In this document: positions 7,803 to 17,098 of the stretch, piece by piece | Position numbering within the stretch: position 1 is the stretch's first letter | Layout: each line of letters starts with the position of its first letter | Notes under the pieces: model-generated | What the model saw: only the letters and a program-made list of their open reading frames with translations | The model's database searches: none | What the model was told of the DNA's origin: nothing | Source of the DNA: Oscillospiraceae bacterium | GTDB taxonomy: Bacteria; Bacillota; Clostridia; Oscillospirales; Ruminococcaceae | DNA: 64,000 nucleotides | NCBI GenBank assembly: GCA_018110825.1 | Contig: JAGBCL010000031.1 | Coordinates: forward strand, 62,001-126,000 | Direction: 5' to 3' | Program-made: the position numbers and the translations under genes

Positions 7803-8180
7803 TTACTTCTTGCTGATTTCTTCCTCAGGCGCATCGTGAATTGTAGCGTTTTCGGAAATAGCCCAGAGCTTAACACGAATCTTGGAGCGGTCGCCGCCTG
7901 TTTCAATAACAACAGTATCTTCAGTCTTGCGAACAACGATACCTGTGATACCGCCGATTGTTGTAACCTCGTCGCCAATCTGGAGATTGTCACGGAGCTG
8001 CTTAGCTTCCTTCTCCTTCTTCTTCTGAGGACGAAGTATCATAAAATAGAAAATGAGCACGAAAGGAACTATTGTAATAATAAGTGAAAAGAGAAGGCTT
8101 GGAGCAGCGGCCTCAGGGGGCATTGCCTCACCTGTTCCTGCGGATGCAGCAAGCATAACGTTTAAAAGAGCTGTGTTCAT
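7803..8180 (-). CDS. yajC: Preprotein translocase accessory subunit YajC
   Basis: YajC associates with SecDF and the SecYEG channel. The 125 residues show a membrane span (about 28-47, LLFSLIITIVPFVLIFYFMILRPQ) followed by the family signature RPQKKKEKEAKQLRDNLQIGDEVTTIGGITGIV. In this genome secD and secF are about 50 kb away (57735-60096) instead of adjacent. AGGAGG precedes the ATG at normal spacing. Confidence 0.93.
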   Translation of the reverse strand: MNTALLNVMLAASAGTGEAMPPEAAAPSLLFSLIITIVPFVLIFYFMILRPQKKKEKEAKQLRDNLQIGDEVTTIGGITGIVVRKTEDTVVIETGGDRSKIRVKLWAISENATIHDAPEEEISKK

Positions 8181-8216
8181 TGAAAAAATCCTCCTGTAAA
8201 ATAAAACAATACTATT

Positions 8217-8244
8217 ATTATACCATTATTTCCCCAACTTGCAA
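8217..8244 (-). promoter_or_regulatory. yajC promoter
   Basis: Minus strand: -35 TTGCAA (8239-8244), 16-base spacer, -10 TATAAT (8217-8222). Confidence 0.6.
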
Positions 8245-8274
8245 GGGTTTTCACAAAATTTTTATAAATACAGC

Positions 8275-8787
8275 TTATTCCTTGTTTTCCTCCAGGTAAA
8301 TGCCGTGGAGATAATCATTCAGCAAATTCCAGCCGATGCTGTCGTAACGTAAAATCTGCTGTGCGTATTTGAGCGGAAACCACTCTGCCTTGTCAACCTC
8401 AACGGACAATGCAAATTCATCCTTTTTTACCTTGCAAATGTAGCCAAGCATAAGGTTGTCTTTTTTCTCGTAGTAGTAGCTTCCGATGTATCTGTAAGAA
8501 ACAACGTCCAGTCCGATTTCCTCCTTGACCTCACGGACAACGGTTGACTCGGGAGTTTCACCCTGCTTGATATAGCCTGCAACGTTGATGTAGTTGTTGG
8601 AAACGTAGTCCTGCTGAATGAGGGCGATTTCCTTGTTGTCCTCGGTAACGCAAAGGCAGATTACGCAAGCGTAGGAAAAGGGGAAGAAGGGTCTTTTGCA
8701 GCTGCCGCAGTAGGGTATAGCACCCTCATCGCCGCAGACCTTTGGGAAAAGCTTTTCGCCGCACTGTGGGCAGTAGGAAAAGTTCAT
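8275..8787 (-). CDS. Nudix hydrolase with N-terminal zinc ribbon
   Basis: A 170-residue hydrolase of nucleoside diphosphates linked to another moiety. The N-terminus has a treble-clef type zinc ribbon (CPQCGEKLF...YCGSCKRPFFP) as in NADH pyrophosphatase NudC, and the Nudix box follows with the full pattern G-x5-E-x7-R-E-V-x-E-E-x-G-L (ending VREVKEEIGL). It is shorter than NudC (about 260), so the substrate is uncertain. AGGAGG-like site six bases upstream of ATG. It follows aroQ by 12 bases on the same strand and is probably co-transcribed. Confidence 0.88.
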   Translation of the reverse strand: MNFSYCPQCGEKLFPKVCGDEGAIPYCGSCKRPFFPFSYACVICLCVTEDNKEIALIQQDYVSNNYINVAGYIKQGETPESTVVREVKEEIGLDVVSYRYIGSYYYEKKDNLMLGYICKVKKDEFALSVEVDKAEWFPLKYAQQILRYDSIGWNLLNDYLHGIYLEENKE

Positions 8788-8799
8788 AGGAGTCCTCCG

Positions 8800-9240
8800 T
8801 CAGTTTTGTGTTTTGTAAGCAAGTGCCTGAAGCGCAAGGAGATATCCGTCCTTGCCGAAGCCGAAAAGGCTTCCCGAGCAAACGGGAGCAATAACGGAAT
8901 TGTGGCGGAATTCCTCACGGGCACAGATGTTGGAGATGTGCACCTCAATTACGGGAATTTTAATTGCCGAAATAGCGTCACGGATTGCATAGCTGTAATG
9001 GGTGTACGCACCAGCGTTGAGAATTACGCCGCACTTGTCAAGACGTGCCGCGTGAAGCTTGTCAATGATTTCGCCCTCGTGGTTGGACTGGAAGCACTCG
9101 CAGTCATCAAAGCCAAGCTCAGAAGCCGTAGCCCTGATTTCAGCACATATGCTTTCGTATGTATCGGAGCCGTATGTTCCCGGCTCACGCTCGCCTAAAA
9201 GGTTGAGGTTAGGGCCGTTTATTATCAGTACGTTTTTCAT
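8800..9240 (-). CDS. aroQ: 3-dehydroquinate dehydratase, type II
   Basis: Third step of the shikimate pathway, dehydrating 3-dehydroquinate. The 146 residues are the usual length of the dodecameric type II enzyme, with GPNLNLLGEREPGTYG (lid with catalytic Arg and Tyr), QSNHEGEIID, NAGAYTHYSYAIRDA and EVHISNICAREEFRH (catalytic His). AAAGGA lies upstream of the ATG. No other aromatic pathway gene is in the window; the following gene encodes a Nudix hydrolase. Confidence 0.96.
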   Translation of the reverse strand: MKNVLIINGPNLNLLGEREPGTYGSDTYESICAEIRATASELGFDDCECFQSNHEGEIIDKLHAARLDKCGVILNAGAYTHYSYAIRDAISAIKIPVIEVHISNICAREEFRHNSVIAPVCSGSLFGFGKDGYLLALQALAYKTQN

Positions 9241-9279
9241 TTTGGGTACGTCCTTTCGGATTGAATTTATATGTATATT

Positions 9280-10344
9280 TTAATTCCAAAGGTCAAATCT
9301 GTCAAATCTCCAGCCGTCATCGGTTTTTACCATTCGGTAGTTAAGGGTTTCAAACCATATAAAATAGGGATTATCCTCGTGTGCGTGGGTGACAATGTTC
9401 TGAAACAGCACTTCGTTCTCATCTGAATAAACAGGAAGGAAGCAGTGATCGCAATAACTTATGTCACTTTCTCGCCCTCCGTCGATATTACGGAGGTTTC
9501 CATTTTCATCAATGTATTCTGCCGAAAGTTCATTTGCGTATTCTTCGGTGAAAACCTCATAAAGCATTGTAATGGAATTATCGGTAGTATGAGTATCGGT
9601 ATATTTAGGAAGCATCCATTTATTAGTCCAAAAACGGTTCGTCATAACACCGTCGGCTTTTGCAAAAATCTCCTGCTGTTCTTCAGTAAGAAATGTTGGT
9701 GCGTATTCACAGTTGTTGATAAAGAATTTTCTGCCGTACCCTTCAAGTCCGACATTTGCAACAGCGTTGTAAATTCCCGACTCACAGGCTGAATAATCAA
9801 AATCCTCTGCCCTGAGTATGTAGTCGGTTTTGTGCATTGGCTGTACGGTTAAATTTATATCAAGGAAAAGTGAGCCGTCAGTGAAGCTGACGAGTGTATC
9901 TTCGGCATCGTTGACAATGTTTATGCTGTCAATTGTGACAGGCTCGTTTGTATAGTTAGAGAAAACAAAAATAAGCTCCTTTGCATACTGCCATTCACCG
10001 TCATAGTGAAAATCACGCAAAACCTCAGTGTCACGGCATTCCCAATCATCAACCCTGCTTTCTTCGTCACGTTGACAAATGCTTGGCTGAACAAAAAATA
10101 CAAGTCCGTCTTCTGGGTTGCGCCAGCTGTCCTCGGCTGATTCTGTTGTTTCCTCTGCAGTTTCTTCCTCAGTAATTTCCGTTGTTGTAATAGCCTCGGA
10201 AACAACATTTGCAGTTGTTTCAGCAGATGTGGTTACTGTCATAGTTGTTTCACTAACGCTTGTCTGCTGAACATCATTGTTTGCAGAGCAAGACGTAAGG
10301 CAGAGCATAGAAAGCACGATTGCAATAAATTTTCTGTTAAACAT
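9280..10344 (-). CDS. Lipoprotein of unknown function with Thr/Glu-rich linker
   Basis: A 354-residue secreted lipoprotein: signal peptide with lipobox LTSC (Cys19), then a low-complexity linker rich in T, E and A to about residue 70, then a globular part without cysteine motifs or recognisable catalytic signature. The core contains alternating beta-like segments (AKELIFVFSNYTNEPVTIDSINI) suggesting an immunoglobulin-like fold, and its C-terminus (YFIWFETLNYRMVKTDDGWRFDRFDLWN) looks like a small accessory domain. GGGGAG precedes ATG by eight bases. I do not recognise the family. Three other lipoproteins here have the same linker style. Confidence 0.8.
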   Translation of the reverse strand: MFNRKFIAIVLSMLCLTSCSANNDVQQTSVSETTMTVTTSAETTANVVSEAITTTEITEEETAEETTESAEDSWRNPEDGLVFFVQPSICQRDEESRVDDWECRDTEVLRDFHYDGEWQYAKELIFVFSNYTNEPVTIDSINIVNDAEDTLVSFTDGSLFLDINLTVQPMHKTDYILRAEDFDYSACESGIYNAVANVGLEGYGRKFFINNCEYAPTFLTEEQQEIFAKADGVMTNRFWTNKWMLPKYTDTHTTDNSITMLYEVFTEEYANELSAEYIDENGNLRNIDGGRESDISYCDHCFLPVYSDENEVLFQNIVTHAHEDNPYFIWFETLNYRMVKTDDGWRFDRFDLWN

Positions 10345-10432
10345 AAAGACATCTCCCCAGTGTAGTATACCTAAATTATACCAAGTGATTGCACCAAAGG
10401 CAATTACAGCGGGGTGTCAATATGGTTACAAT

Positions 10433-11287
10433 TTATTTCAGGCTCTCATAATACCTCTTCATCGCCTGTGCGTCCTCGGTCTGAGTACCAGCACTCTCGC
10501 AAACGAAAATAGGGGAGAGGTTTCTCTCGTAAACAAGCTCCATAAGCGGCTCAAACTGAGGACCGTAAATCGTGTCCTCAAAGGTAAGATGCTTCTTTTC
10601 GCCGCCCTTTGTGGTATACTCGATTTTGGAGAAGTGGGAGTGGAAAATCTTCGCACGGTCAGCACCAAGCTCATTTTCAATGGTATCAAGGATTGCTGCG
10701 TACTCAGCCTTACCCTTGATTTCGCCGAAGGTGCGTGCGTTAAGGTGTCCGAAATCTATGCAGGGGATAAAAGTATCGTCAACCTTACAGATTTCCATTA
10801 CTTCACGCAAATCGCCAAGCTGATTGATTTTGCCCATTGTTTCGGGACAGCAGTGAATGTGTCCCAGTCCCTCGGAAACAAGCGCTTCACGTGCTTTCTT
10901 CATCGTAGCCTTTGCAAGCTCCAGCGCTTCCTCACGGGTCATTTTTGAGCAGGAGCCACTGTGAATAACAATTCGGTTGCCGCCCATAGCGTTAACCGCC
11001 GCCGCTGACTGCAAAATATAGTTGATGGAGTTGTCACGCTTCTCCTCCTCAATGCTTGAAAGGGAGATGAAATATGGCGCATGAACGGAAACTGTTATGT
11101 TCTTTTCAGCAAGTGCATTGCCGATTTCACGTGCCGCCTGTTCGCCGACACGAACGCCCTGTCCGCACTGATATTCAAAGTGGTCAAGTCCGAATTTTTC
11201 AAGGTACTCACCAAGCTGAACGGACTTTTTGTAGCCCATTTCCTTGAAGCTTTCGGCTGTGCCTGCGGGTCCGAATTTTGCGCTCAT
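10433..11287 (-). CDS. nfo: Endonuclease IV (AP endonuclease family 2)
   Basis: Base-excision repair enzyme that nicks 5' to abasic sites and repairs damaged 3' ends, a trinuclear zinc TIM barrel. Its 284 residues carry the expected zinc ligands: SVHAPYF, VIHSG, CCPETMGK (Glu), CIDFGHLNAR, and HSHFSKIEYT. The stop/start overlap with the upstream gene (11284-11287, ATGA) indicates one transcript with the unknown gene and possibly yqeG. Length matches the family (about 280). Annotation is secure at the family level. Confidence 0.9.
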   Translation of the reverse strand: MSAKFGPAGTAESFKEMGYKKSVQLGEYLEKFGLDHFEYQCGQGVRVGEQAAREIGNALAEKNITVSVHAPYFISLSSIEEEKRDNSINYILQSAAAVNAMGGNRIVIHSGSCSKMTREEALELAKATMKKAREALVSEGLGHIHCCPETMGKINQLGDLREVMEICKVDDTFIPCIDFGHLNARTFGEIKGKAEYAAILDTIENELGADRAKIFHSHFSKIEYTTKGGEKKHLTFEDTIYGPQFEPLMELVYERNLSPIFVCESAGTQTEDAQAMKRYYESLK

Positions 11288-11826
11288 TCTATCTCCTCCG
11301 ATTTACTTATTTCAACGAATTTTCTCTCGCTTGGGTCAAACTCCCAGTGCTTGTCGGGAAACCAGCGGTTCATATGGTCGGTGTGTTCCCGAATAAGCTG
11401 TGCGGAGTATTCCTGCCCGAGAATTTCGCGGATTTTGTTTATTTCAAATTCAAAATGAAACTTGCGTGAGTCATACTTTGCGTGATACTTCAATTTCCAC
11501 TCAATAGTAAGCTTTGCACGGTTTTGCAGTTCCGTCTGCGTGCCAAAACCGAAAAGAATTTCTTTCAGCAGGTAAAACCGCATATCGTTCTTGTTTCCGA
11601 GAAAACGGATGTCATTGCAGCCTCTCTCAATGTAAACGTCATAGTAACCCAATTCCTTGCAGTAGCCCCTGTTGTTTTCAAAATCGTATGGCTTCACCCG
11701 TGGGTCGATGTATTGTTTCGGAACACCTGCCCTTGTGCAGTCCTCGTAAATCTGCTTCACAAGGCTGTTCCACTCGGCAAGCTCCTCAGCGGTCATATTG
11801 TAGTTGGCAAGCTGATTTTTATTCAT
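11284..11826 (-). CDS. Conserved-looking protein of unknown function
   Basis: A 180-residue soluble protein, charged and aromatic-rich, without signal peptide or membrane span. Notable stretches are YYDVYIERGCNDIRFLGNKNDMRFYLLKEILF and a C-terminal REHTDHMNRWFPDKHWEFD. I do not recognise the family. The start chosen is an ATG with AAGGG eight bases upstream; a GTG three codons earlier lies within that spacing and lacks its own ribosome site. It starts 11 bases after yqeG and overlaps nfo by four bases, so these three are likely an operon. Confidence 0.7.
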   Translation of the reverse strand: MNKNQLANYNMTAEELAEWNSLVKQIYEDCTRAGVPKQYIDPRVKPYDFENNRGYCKELGYYDVYIERGCNDIRFLGNKNDMRFYLLKEILFGFGTQTELQNRAKLTIEWKLKYHAKYDSRKFHFEFEINKIREILGQEYSAQLIREHTDHMNRWFPDKHWEFDPSERKFVEISKSEEIE

Positions 11827-11837
11827 AGTGTGCACCC

Positions 11838-12332
11838 TTAAAACTTGTCATACTTCTTAGGCAAAAGCGGCTTCTCAATTGCACGCTTCACCGTGAAGAA
11901 GGTACTATGCTCAAACTCAATGGGGTAAACAAAAATCGAACGTATACCTGCCATATTTGCACCTAAAATATCGGTGAAAATCTGGTCGCCGACTGCACAG
12001 ACTTGCTTCTTGCTTATGCCAAGCTCAGCAATAGCACGCTTGAAGCCTTTCGGAAGAGGTTTTGCACCATTCGGAACAAAGTGCAGACCCAGCATTTCCG
12101 CAAAAGGCGTAACACGCTCGGCGGTGTTGTTGCTGACGATAAGAAGCTTTATTCCTGCCCTTTGCATATCGGCAATCCAGTCCAGCACACCTTCGGCAGG
12201 TGCGGGGTTGTCGTGGGTGGTAAGGGTATTGTCAAGGTCAAGGACAAGTGCCTTTATGTCACGCTGTTTAAGTGCCTCGGGAGTAATCTCCAGCACGGAT
12301 TTCAGTGCGTAGGTTGGTTTGAAAATTGCCAT
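11838..12332 (-). CDS. yqeG: YqeG-family HAD phosphatase
   Basis: A 164-residue HAD superfamily IIIA phosphatase. The nucleophile motif is DLDNTL (residues about 32-37), motif II is VSNN, motif III a lysine in PNGAKPLPKG, and motif IV GDQIFTDILGA. Size and motif spacing match YqeG, whose mitochondrial relative dephosphorylates phosphatidylglycerophosphate; the bacterial role is not settled. In Bacillus it neighbours yqeH and aroE, but here it leads a small cluster ending with nfo. Confidence 0.9.
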   Translation of the reverse strand: MAIFKPTYALKSVLEITPEALKQRDIKALVLDLDNTLTTHDNPAPAEGVLDWIADMQRAGIKLLIVSNNTAERVTPFAEMLGLHFVPNGAKPLPKGFKRAIAELGISKKQVCAVGDQIFTDILGANMAGIRSIFVYPIEFEHSTFFTVKRAIEKPLLPKKYDKF

Positions 12333-12349
12333 AACAATCCCCCTTAAAT

Positions 12350-12420
12350 GTAGAATTTGGAATGTGAAATGAGAAATTAAAATGTTACAAACATCATTCC
12401 ACTTTTCACATTTCTGATTT
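12350..12420. repeat. Imperfect inverted repeat between yqeG and typA
   Basis: The left half (GAATTTGGAATGTGAAATGAG...) and the complement of the right half share AATTTG.AAT..GAAAT words. A similar sequence follows the RluA-type gene at 25706-25742. It could be a decayed small mobile repeat; there is no clear terminator T-run. Confidence 0.35.
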
Positions 12421-12424
12421 CAAA

Positions 12425-14245
12425 TTACTTTAATTTTGCTCTCTGCTTAGCACGAAGCTGATTGTCAAGAATACGCTTTCTGATACGGATTGACTTTGGC
12501 GTAACCTCGAGAAGCTCGTCATCTGTGATGAATTCAAGGCTGTCCTCAAGGGAAAGCTTTCTCGGCGGAACAAGACGGAGTGCGTCGTCGGAGCCGCTTG
12601 CACGGGTATTTGTAAGGTGCTTCTTCTTACATACGTTTACAACCAAATCCTCTGTTTTAGGTGATGCACCCACAACCATACCCTCGTAAACAGGAGTACC
12701 TGCACCGATAAAGAGAGAGCCTCTTTCCTGAGCGTTGTAAAGTCCGTAGGTTACAGCTTCACCTGTTTCAAAGCAAACGAGGGAGCCTGTATTGCGGCGT
12801 GGGATATCGCCCTTGTAAGGCTGATAGCTGTCGAATACGGAGCTGATTACGCCTTCGCCCTTTGTATCAGTGAGGAACTCGGACTTGTAACCGAAAAGTC
12901 CTCTTGAAGGGATAAGGAATTCAATCTTCATACGGCTTCCCACAGGGTTCATGGACTGGAGTTCAGCCTTTCTTGTGCCAAGCTTTTCCATTACGGAGCC
13001 AACGCAATCCTCGGGTACATCGATAACAAGACGTTCGATTGGCTCGTGTGCTTCGCCGTCAACTTCTTTATAAAGCACACGTGGAGTTGAAACGGAAAGC
13101 TCGTAGCCCTCACGGCGCATATTTTCAATAAGGATAGAAAGGTGCATTTCGCCACGGCCTGCAACGCGGAAGCTGTCTGTGTTTTCAGTTTCGCTTACAC
13201 GGAGGGAAACATCACGGAGGATTTCCTTGAAAAGTCTGTCACGGAGCTGACGGGAAGTAACGAACTTACCCTCACGTCCTGCAAACGGGCTGTCATTTAC
13301 GGAGAAAGTCATTTCAACTGTTGGTTCGGAAATCTTTACAAAAGGTACAGGCTCATAGCAGGCTGTATCGCAGAGAGTGTCACCGATTGTGATGTTTTCG
13401 ATACCTGAAATCCAAACGATATCGCCGACTTTTGCTTCGTCAACAGGAGTTCTGTTAAGGCCTTCAATCTGATAAAGGGTAACGACCTTGCTGTTGAAGG
13501 ACTTGTGGTTTTCGTAGTAATCGCCAACTGTAACCTGCTGGTTGACCTTGATTGTACCACGCTCGATACGTCCAATGCCGATACGACCTACATAGTCATT
13601 GTAGTCGATAGAGGAAATAAGCATCTGGAGTGGTTCTTCAGGCTCACCCTGTGGTGCAGGAATGTGGCTGAGAATTGTTTCAAAGAGGGGAACGAGGTCA
13701 GTACCTGCTTCGTACTGGCTGAGAGAAGCTGTACCTGCACGGCCTGAACAGAAAAGGATTGGGCTTTCAATCTGCTCGTCGCTTGCATCAAGGTCGAGGA
13801 GAAGTTCAAGAACTTCGTCACCGATTTCGTCAAGACGTGCATCAGGACGGTCAATCTTGTTTACAACAACGATAATTCTGTGACCCATTTCAAGTGCCTT
13901 CTGGAGCACGAAACGTGTCTGAGGCATACAGCCTTCTGCTGCGTCAACAAGAAGTACAACGCCGTCAACCATTTTCAGTACACGTTCAACCTCGCCGCCG
14001 AAGTCGGCATGGCCCGGGGTGTCGATGATGTTGATTTTTACACCATTATACATTACAGAAGTGTTTTTTGCAAGGATTGTAATACCACGTTCACGCTCAA
14101 TGTCGCCTGAGTCCATGACTCTGTCGGCAACTTCCTGATTTTCGCGGAATACGCCACCCTGCTTGAGCATCTCGTCAACGAGGGTTGTCTTACCGTGGTC
14201 AACGTGAGCGATAATTGCAACGTTTCTTAAATCTTCTCTTAACAT
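12425..14245 (-). CDS. typA: Ribosome-associated GTPase TypA/BipA
   Basis: Translational GTPase of the EF-G family that acts on 50S assembly and stress adaptation. The 606 residues match the family. GTPase motifs: AHVDHGKTT (G1), DTPGHADFG (G3) and NKIDRPDA (G4); domain II follows near residue 200, then EF-G-like domains III and V and the TypA-specific C-terminal domain ([33 protein letters not shown]...). AAGGAAGGG lies upstream of the ATG. Downstream neighbour yqeG is on the same strand after a 92-base gap with an imperfect inverted repeat. Confidence 0.97.
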   Translation of the reverse strand: MLREDLRNVAIIAHVDHGKTTLVDEMLKQGGVFRENQEVADRVMDSGDIERERGITILAKNTSVMYNGVKINIIDTPGHADFGGEVERVLKMVDGVVLLVDAAEGCMPQTRFVLQKALEMGHRIIVVVNKIDRPDARLDEIGDEVLELLLDLDASDEQIESPILFCSGRAGTASLSQYEAGTDLVPLFETILSHIPAPQGEPEEPLQMLISSIDYNDYVGRIGIGRIERGTIKVNQQVTVGDYYENHKSFNSKVVTLYQIEGLNRTPVDEAKVGDIVWISGIENITIGDTLCDTACYEPVPFVKISEPTVEMTFSVNDSPFAGREGKFVTSRQLRDRLFKEILRDVSLRVSETENTDSFRVAGRGEMHLSILIENMRREGYELSVSTPRVLYKEVDGEAHEPIERLVIDVPEDCVGSVMEKLGTRKAELQSMNPVGSRMKIEFLIPSRGLFGYKSEFLTDTKGEGVISSVFDSYQPYKGDIPRRNTGSLVCFETGEAVTYGLYNAQERGSLFIGAGTPVYEGMVVGASPKTEDLVVNVCKKKHLTNTRASGSDDALRLVPPRKLSLEDSLEFITDDELLEVTPKSIRIRKRILDNQLRAKQRAKLK

Positions 14246-14336
14246 AAAAATTTTCCCTTCCTTATTGGATATACATTATATATTGTTTTAACATTGGTGA
14301 AAAAAAATATTTATTATGTCGAAATCTCTATAACGT

Positions 14337-14364
14337 AAAAAAGCCTTGCAGGGTATGCAAGGGC
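14337..14364 (-). terminator. Terminator downstream of the tRNA cluster
   Basis: Minus strand: CCTTGCA pairs with TGCAAGG around a five-base loop, then TTTTTT. Second of two tandem terminators after tRNA-Tyr. Confidence 0.8.
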
Positions 14365-14406
14365 AATTTGTCAGGTTGAGTATATATCTATTTTTAGATT
14401 AAATAA

Positions 14407-14430
14407 GCCCCTGTAAGAAATTACAGGGGC
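14407..14430 (-). terminator. First terminator after tRNA-Tyr
   Basis: Perfect ten-base-pair stem GCCCCTGTAA/TTACAGGGGC with a GAAA loop on the plus strand, six bases beyond the encoded CCA of tRNA-Tyr. The T-run is weak, which may explain the second terminator. Confidence 0.65.
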
Positions 14431-14435
14431 GTTTC

Positions 14436-14519
14436 TGGTGGAAGAGGGTGGATTCGAACCACCGAAGCCGAAGCAACAGATTTACAGTCTGCCCCCTTTG
14501 GCCACTCGGGAACTCTTCC
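14436..14519 (-). tRNA. tRNA-Tyr (GTA)
   Basis: Class II tRNA, 84 bases with the CCA tail encoded. Acceptor stem GGAAGAG/CTCTTCC, anticodon loop ACTGTAAAT with anticodon GTA, long variable arm, and T-loop GGCTTCGAACC. Last of the Pro-Thr-Tyr cluster. Confidence 0.96.
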
Positions 14520-14548
14520 ATATTAGGTTTTGCAGTTAAGCAAAAAAA

Positions 14549-14624
14549 TGGAGCTGGTGGACGGACTCGAACCCCCGACCTGCTGATTACAAATCAGCTG
14601 CTCTACCAACTGAGCTACACCAGC
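14549..14624 (-). tRNA. tRNA-Thr (TGT)
   Basis: 76 bases with encoded CCA. Acceptor GCTGGTG/CACCAGC with discriminator T, anticodon TGT in GATTTGTAATC, T-loop GGTTCGAGTCC. Second in the cluster. Confidence 0.96.
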
Positions 14625-14748
14625 TTAACTGTTTTCGTCGCTCTTATTCAGCGACTTAATTATTATATCACATTGTTTTGAACTTGTCAACCCCATTTTT
14701 GAGGTTTTACATTTTGTTCACAATTTCACATTTTTCAAAAAGTGAAAT

Positions 14749-14825
14749 TGGTCGGGGCGACAGGACTTGAACCTGCGGCATCTTGGTCCCAAACCAAGCA
14801 CTCTACCAAACTGAGTTACGCCCCG
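14749..14825 (-). tRNA. tRNA-Pro (TGG)
   Basis: 77 bases with encoded CCA. Acceptor CGGGGCG/CGCCCCG, anticodon TGG in GGTTTGGGACC, T-loop GGTTCAAGTCC. First in the cluster, 32 bases after the -10 box. Confidence 0.96.
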
Positions 14826-14856
14826 ATTTATTATGCTCTCGTTCGACAGCTTTATC

Positions 14857-14885
14857 ATTATACTACATAAAAAAACATTTGTCAA
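14857..14885 (-). promoter_or_regulatory. tRNA cluster promoter
   Basis: Minus strand: consensus -35 TTGACA (14880-14885), 17-base spacer, -10 TATAAT (14857-14862), as expected for a strongly expressed stable RNA. Confidence 0.85.
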
Positions 14886-14954
14886 GTACTTTTTTAAAAA
14901 AAGTTGCAAGAAAATTTTTTCTAATAATTAGTTAGTAAAAAAACACAAAAACAG

Positions 14955-14983
14955 TTGAAATTCGTGAAGGCAAATGGTATAAT
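14955..14983 (+). promoter_or_regulatory. atp operon promoter
   Basis: Plus strand: -35 TTGAAA (14955-14960), 17-base spacer, -10 TATAAT (14978-14983), upstream of the atpI-like gene. Confidence 0.8.
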
Positions 14984-15031
14984 ATTTAGTATTATAGTTG
15001 TAAATTGTGCGGAAAGGATTGGTTTGACTCG

Positions 15032-15424
15032 ATGGCAAGGCGGATGTTCAGTGAAATGATTAGCAGGGAACTGAAATTTCTTCTGCCGAGAGCACTTATT
15101 CTTGATGTGGTGATTTACATTATTTCGCTGCCCGTGTATGGCTTGTGCAAGGAAGTTCCGCTGGGGCTTCTTGCGGGAACAGCGGTTATGCTCGTTAATT
15201 TCATTATTCTTGGTCTTTCTTCGGAAAGAGCAGTCGAACGTCCTTTGAAAAGTGCAAAGGCCTATATGTTCGGCTCGTACATGCTGAGACTGGCGATAAT
15301 GGGTGTGCTGTTCTATGCAGGAATAAAGTGTGACTCGCTTAATCTTATAGCGTGTGCACTTCCTCAGCTGTTTCCAAAGATTGCATATACTTTTCACGCA
15401 GCATTAAATAAGAAGGGAGGATAA
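15032..15424 (+). CDS. AtpI-like ATP synthase assembly membrane protein
   Basis: A 130-residue hydrophobic protein with four predicted membrane spans, first gene of the ATP synthase operon and ending seven bases before atpB. Size, topology and position fit AtpI, the poorly conserved accessory protein that aids c-ring assembly and may handle metal ions. The ATG at 15032 is preferred, with GGAAAGGA 13 bases upstream; a TTG at 15005 would add nine residues. Sequence conservation of AtpI is low, so the name rests on context. Confidence 0.7.
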   Translation: MARRMFSEMISRELKFLLPRALILDVVIYIISLPVYGLCKEVPLGLLAGTAVMLVNFIILGLSSERAVERPLKSAKAYMFGSYMLRLAIMGVLFYAGIKCDSLNLIACALPQLFPKIAYTFHAALNKKGG

Positions 15425-15430
15425 GCCGTT

Positions 15431-16156
15431 ATGGATATTAACGTTCGGGGTCCGTCCTATTTAGAACTTGGCGGTATCAAGTTGTCTGCCTCAATTGTAA
15501 TAGGCTGGATAATCATTGTTGCGGCGTTCTTTTTCTGCCGTTGGCTGACTAAGGATCTGAAAAAGGTTCCTGATACAAAGCGTCAGGCGATTGCGGAAAT
15601 GCTTGTCAACACTATGAATAATATGGTTGATGAAAATATGGGCACAGGAATGAGAGTTTATGCTCCGTATATGGCGACAATCTTTGTGTTTGCGCTTATC
15701 GGTGCACTGGTTTCATTGCTGGGTATCAGAAGTATGACTGTCGATATCAATGTAACTGCGACCTGGGCGATTATGAGTTTTGTGTTGATTACCTATAATA
15801 AAATCAATGCAAACGGCTTCAAGGGCTACCTTAAAGGACTTGCATCACCTGCAATCCTTACACCGTTCAACATCCTGAGCGAAATTGCTACTCCTGTAGC
15901 TATGGCGCTTCGTATGTTTGGTAATATGGCAGGCGGTATGATTATTACCACAATGCTTTATGCGGCTCTGGGTGCAGCAAGCAGTGCAATTTACGGCCTT
16001 ATCGGTTTTAGTGCTGATACCTATTATTTCAGCATTTTCCAAGTAGGTATTCCTGCAGTGCTGTCAATTTATTTTGACTTGTTCTCGGGCGTAATTCAGT
16101 CCTATGTTTTCATTATGCTTACCATGGCATATATAAAGAACGGACGTGAAGGTTAA
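15431..16156 (+). CDS. atpB: F-type ATP synthase subunit a
   Basis: Ion-channel stator subunit of FO, 241 residues with five to six spans. The essential arginine is in MALRMFGNMAGG (residue about 160), facing the c ring; the C-terminal helix contains the conserved QSYVFIMLTMAYI. It begins seven bases after the atpI-like gene and is followed by atpE after a 44-base AT-rich spacer. With the sodium-type c subunit it should form a sodium pathway, an inference that the a-subunit sequence alone does not prove. Confidence 0.95.
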   Translation: MDINVRGPSYLELGGIKLSASIVIGWIIIVAAFFFCRWLTKDLKKVPDTKRQAIAEMLVNTMNNMVDENMGTGMRVYAPYMATIFVFALIGALVSLLGIRSMTVDINVTATWAIMSFVLITYNKINANGFKGYLKGLASPAILTPFNILSEIATPVAMALRMFGNMAGGMIITTMLYAALGAASSAIYGLIGFSADTYYFSIFQVGIPAVLSIYFDLFSGVIQSYVFIMLTMAYIKNGREG

Positions 16157-16166
16157 AAACCTATTA

Positions 16167-16177
16167 TACTATTATAA
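16167..16177 (+). promoter_or_regulatory. TACTATTATAA element before atpE
   Basis: An 11-base word found again before atpA (17662) and atpD (20280), each time 24-35 bases upstream of the start codon and within an AT-rich dyad. It may enhance translation or mark mRNA processing; function is inference. Confidence 0.4.
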
Positions 16178-16194
16178 TATAATTTTGGAGGTAA

Positions 16195-16500
<306 letters not shown>

Positions 16501-16545
16501 TCCGAAGGTTCATAAATCTGCAGGAACAGGAGGCAATTCTATAAA

Positions 16546-17043
16546 ATGGGCTTTTTTGATTTTTTTGGTATTGACTTAACTACCATTATCGGCGTTTTGC
16601 TGAATACGCTCATTCTGTTTCTCATATTCAAGAAATTTCTTTTCGACAAGGTAAACGCTGTTCTCGATGAGCGCAACAATTCCGTTGCAAAGACTTACGA
16701 GGAGGCTGACAAGACTCTCGAAAACGCTAAGCAGCTTGAAGCTGAATACACAGAAAAGCTTGCTGCGGCTAAGGAAGAGTCCGCTGAAATTGTAAAGAAT
16801 GCTACTAAGAAGGCACAGAGCCGTTCCGACGAGATTATTGCGGATGCTAAGGAAGAAGCACGCAGCATCGTTGACAAGGCAAATGCCGACATTGAGAAAG
16901 AGAAAAAACGCGCCGTTAATCAGATTAAGGACGAAATCTCCGATATTGCTCTGTCCATTGCTTCCCAGGTCGTTTCCAAGGAAATCGACGGAAAGACACA
17001 TGAACAGCTTATTGAGAGCTTTATTGATGAAATCGGTGAATAA
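16546..17043 (+). CDS. atpF: F-type ATP synthase subunit b
   Basis: Peripheral stalk subunit of 165 residues: one N-terminal span (residues about 10-28, LTTIIGVLLNTLILFLIFKKFLF) and a long charged helix, rich in A, K and E, that forms the right-handed coiled coil and contacts subunit delta. The C-terminal segment (DEISDIALSIASQVVSKEIDGKTHEQLIESFIDEIGE) is typical. Ribosome site AGGAGG upstream. Located between atpE and atpH in the canonical order. Confidence 0.95.
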   Translation: MGFFDFFGIDLTTIIGVLLNTLILFLIFKKFLFDKVNAVLDERNNSVAKTYEEADKTLENAKQLEAEYTEKLAAAKEESAEIVKNATKKAQSRSDEIIADAKEEARSIVDKANADIEKEKKRAVNQIKDEISDIALSIASQVVSKEIDGKTHEQLIESFIDEIGE

Positions 17044-17098
17044 TTGCGGAGGGTAAATTTCCGTATTCAACCCGCTGCATTGAAAGGAACTTGCAAAA

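Noticed and set aside
14246-14336. Promoter of typA
   Set aside because: A TATAAT is present, but the best -35 at the right distance (TTTCAC) is too weak to annotate with confidence.
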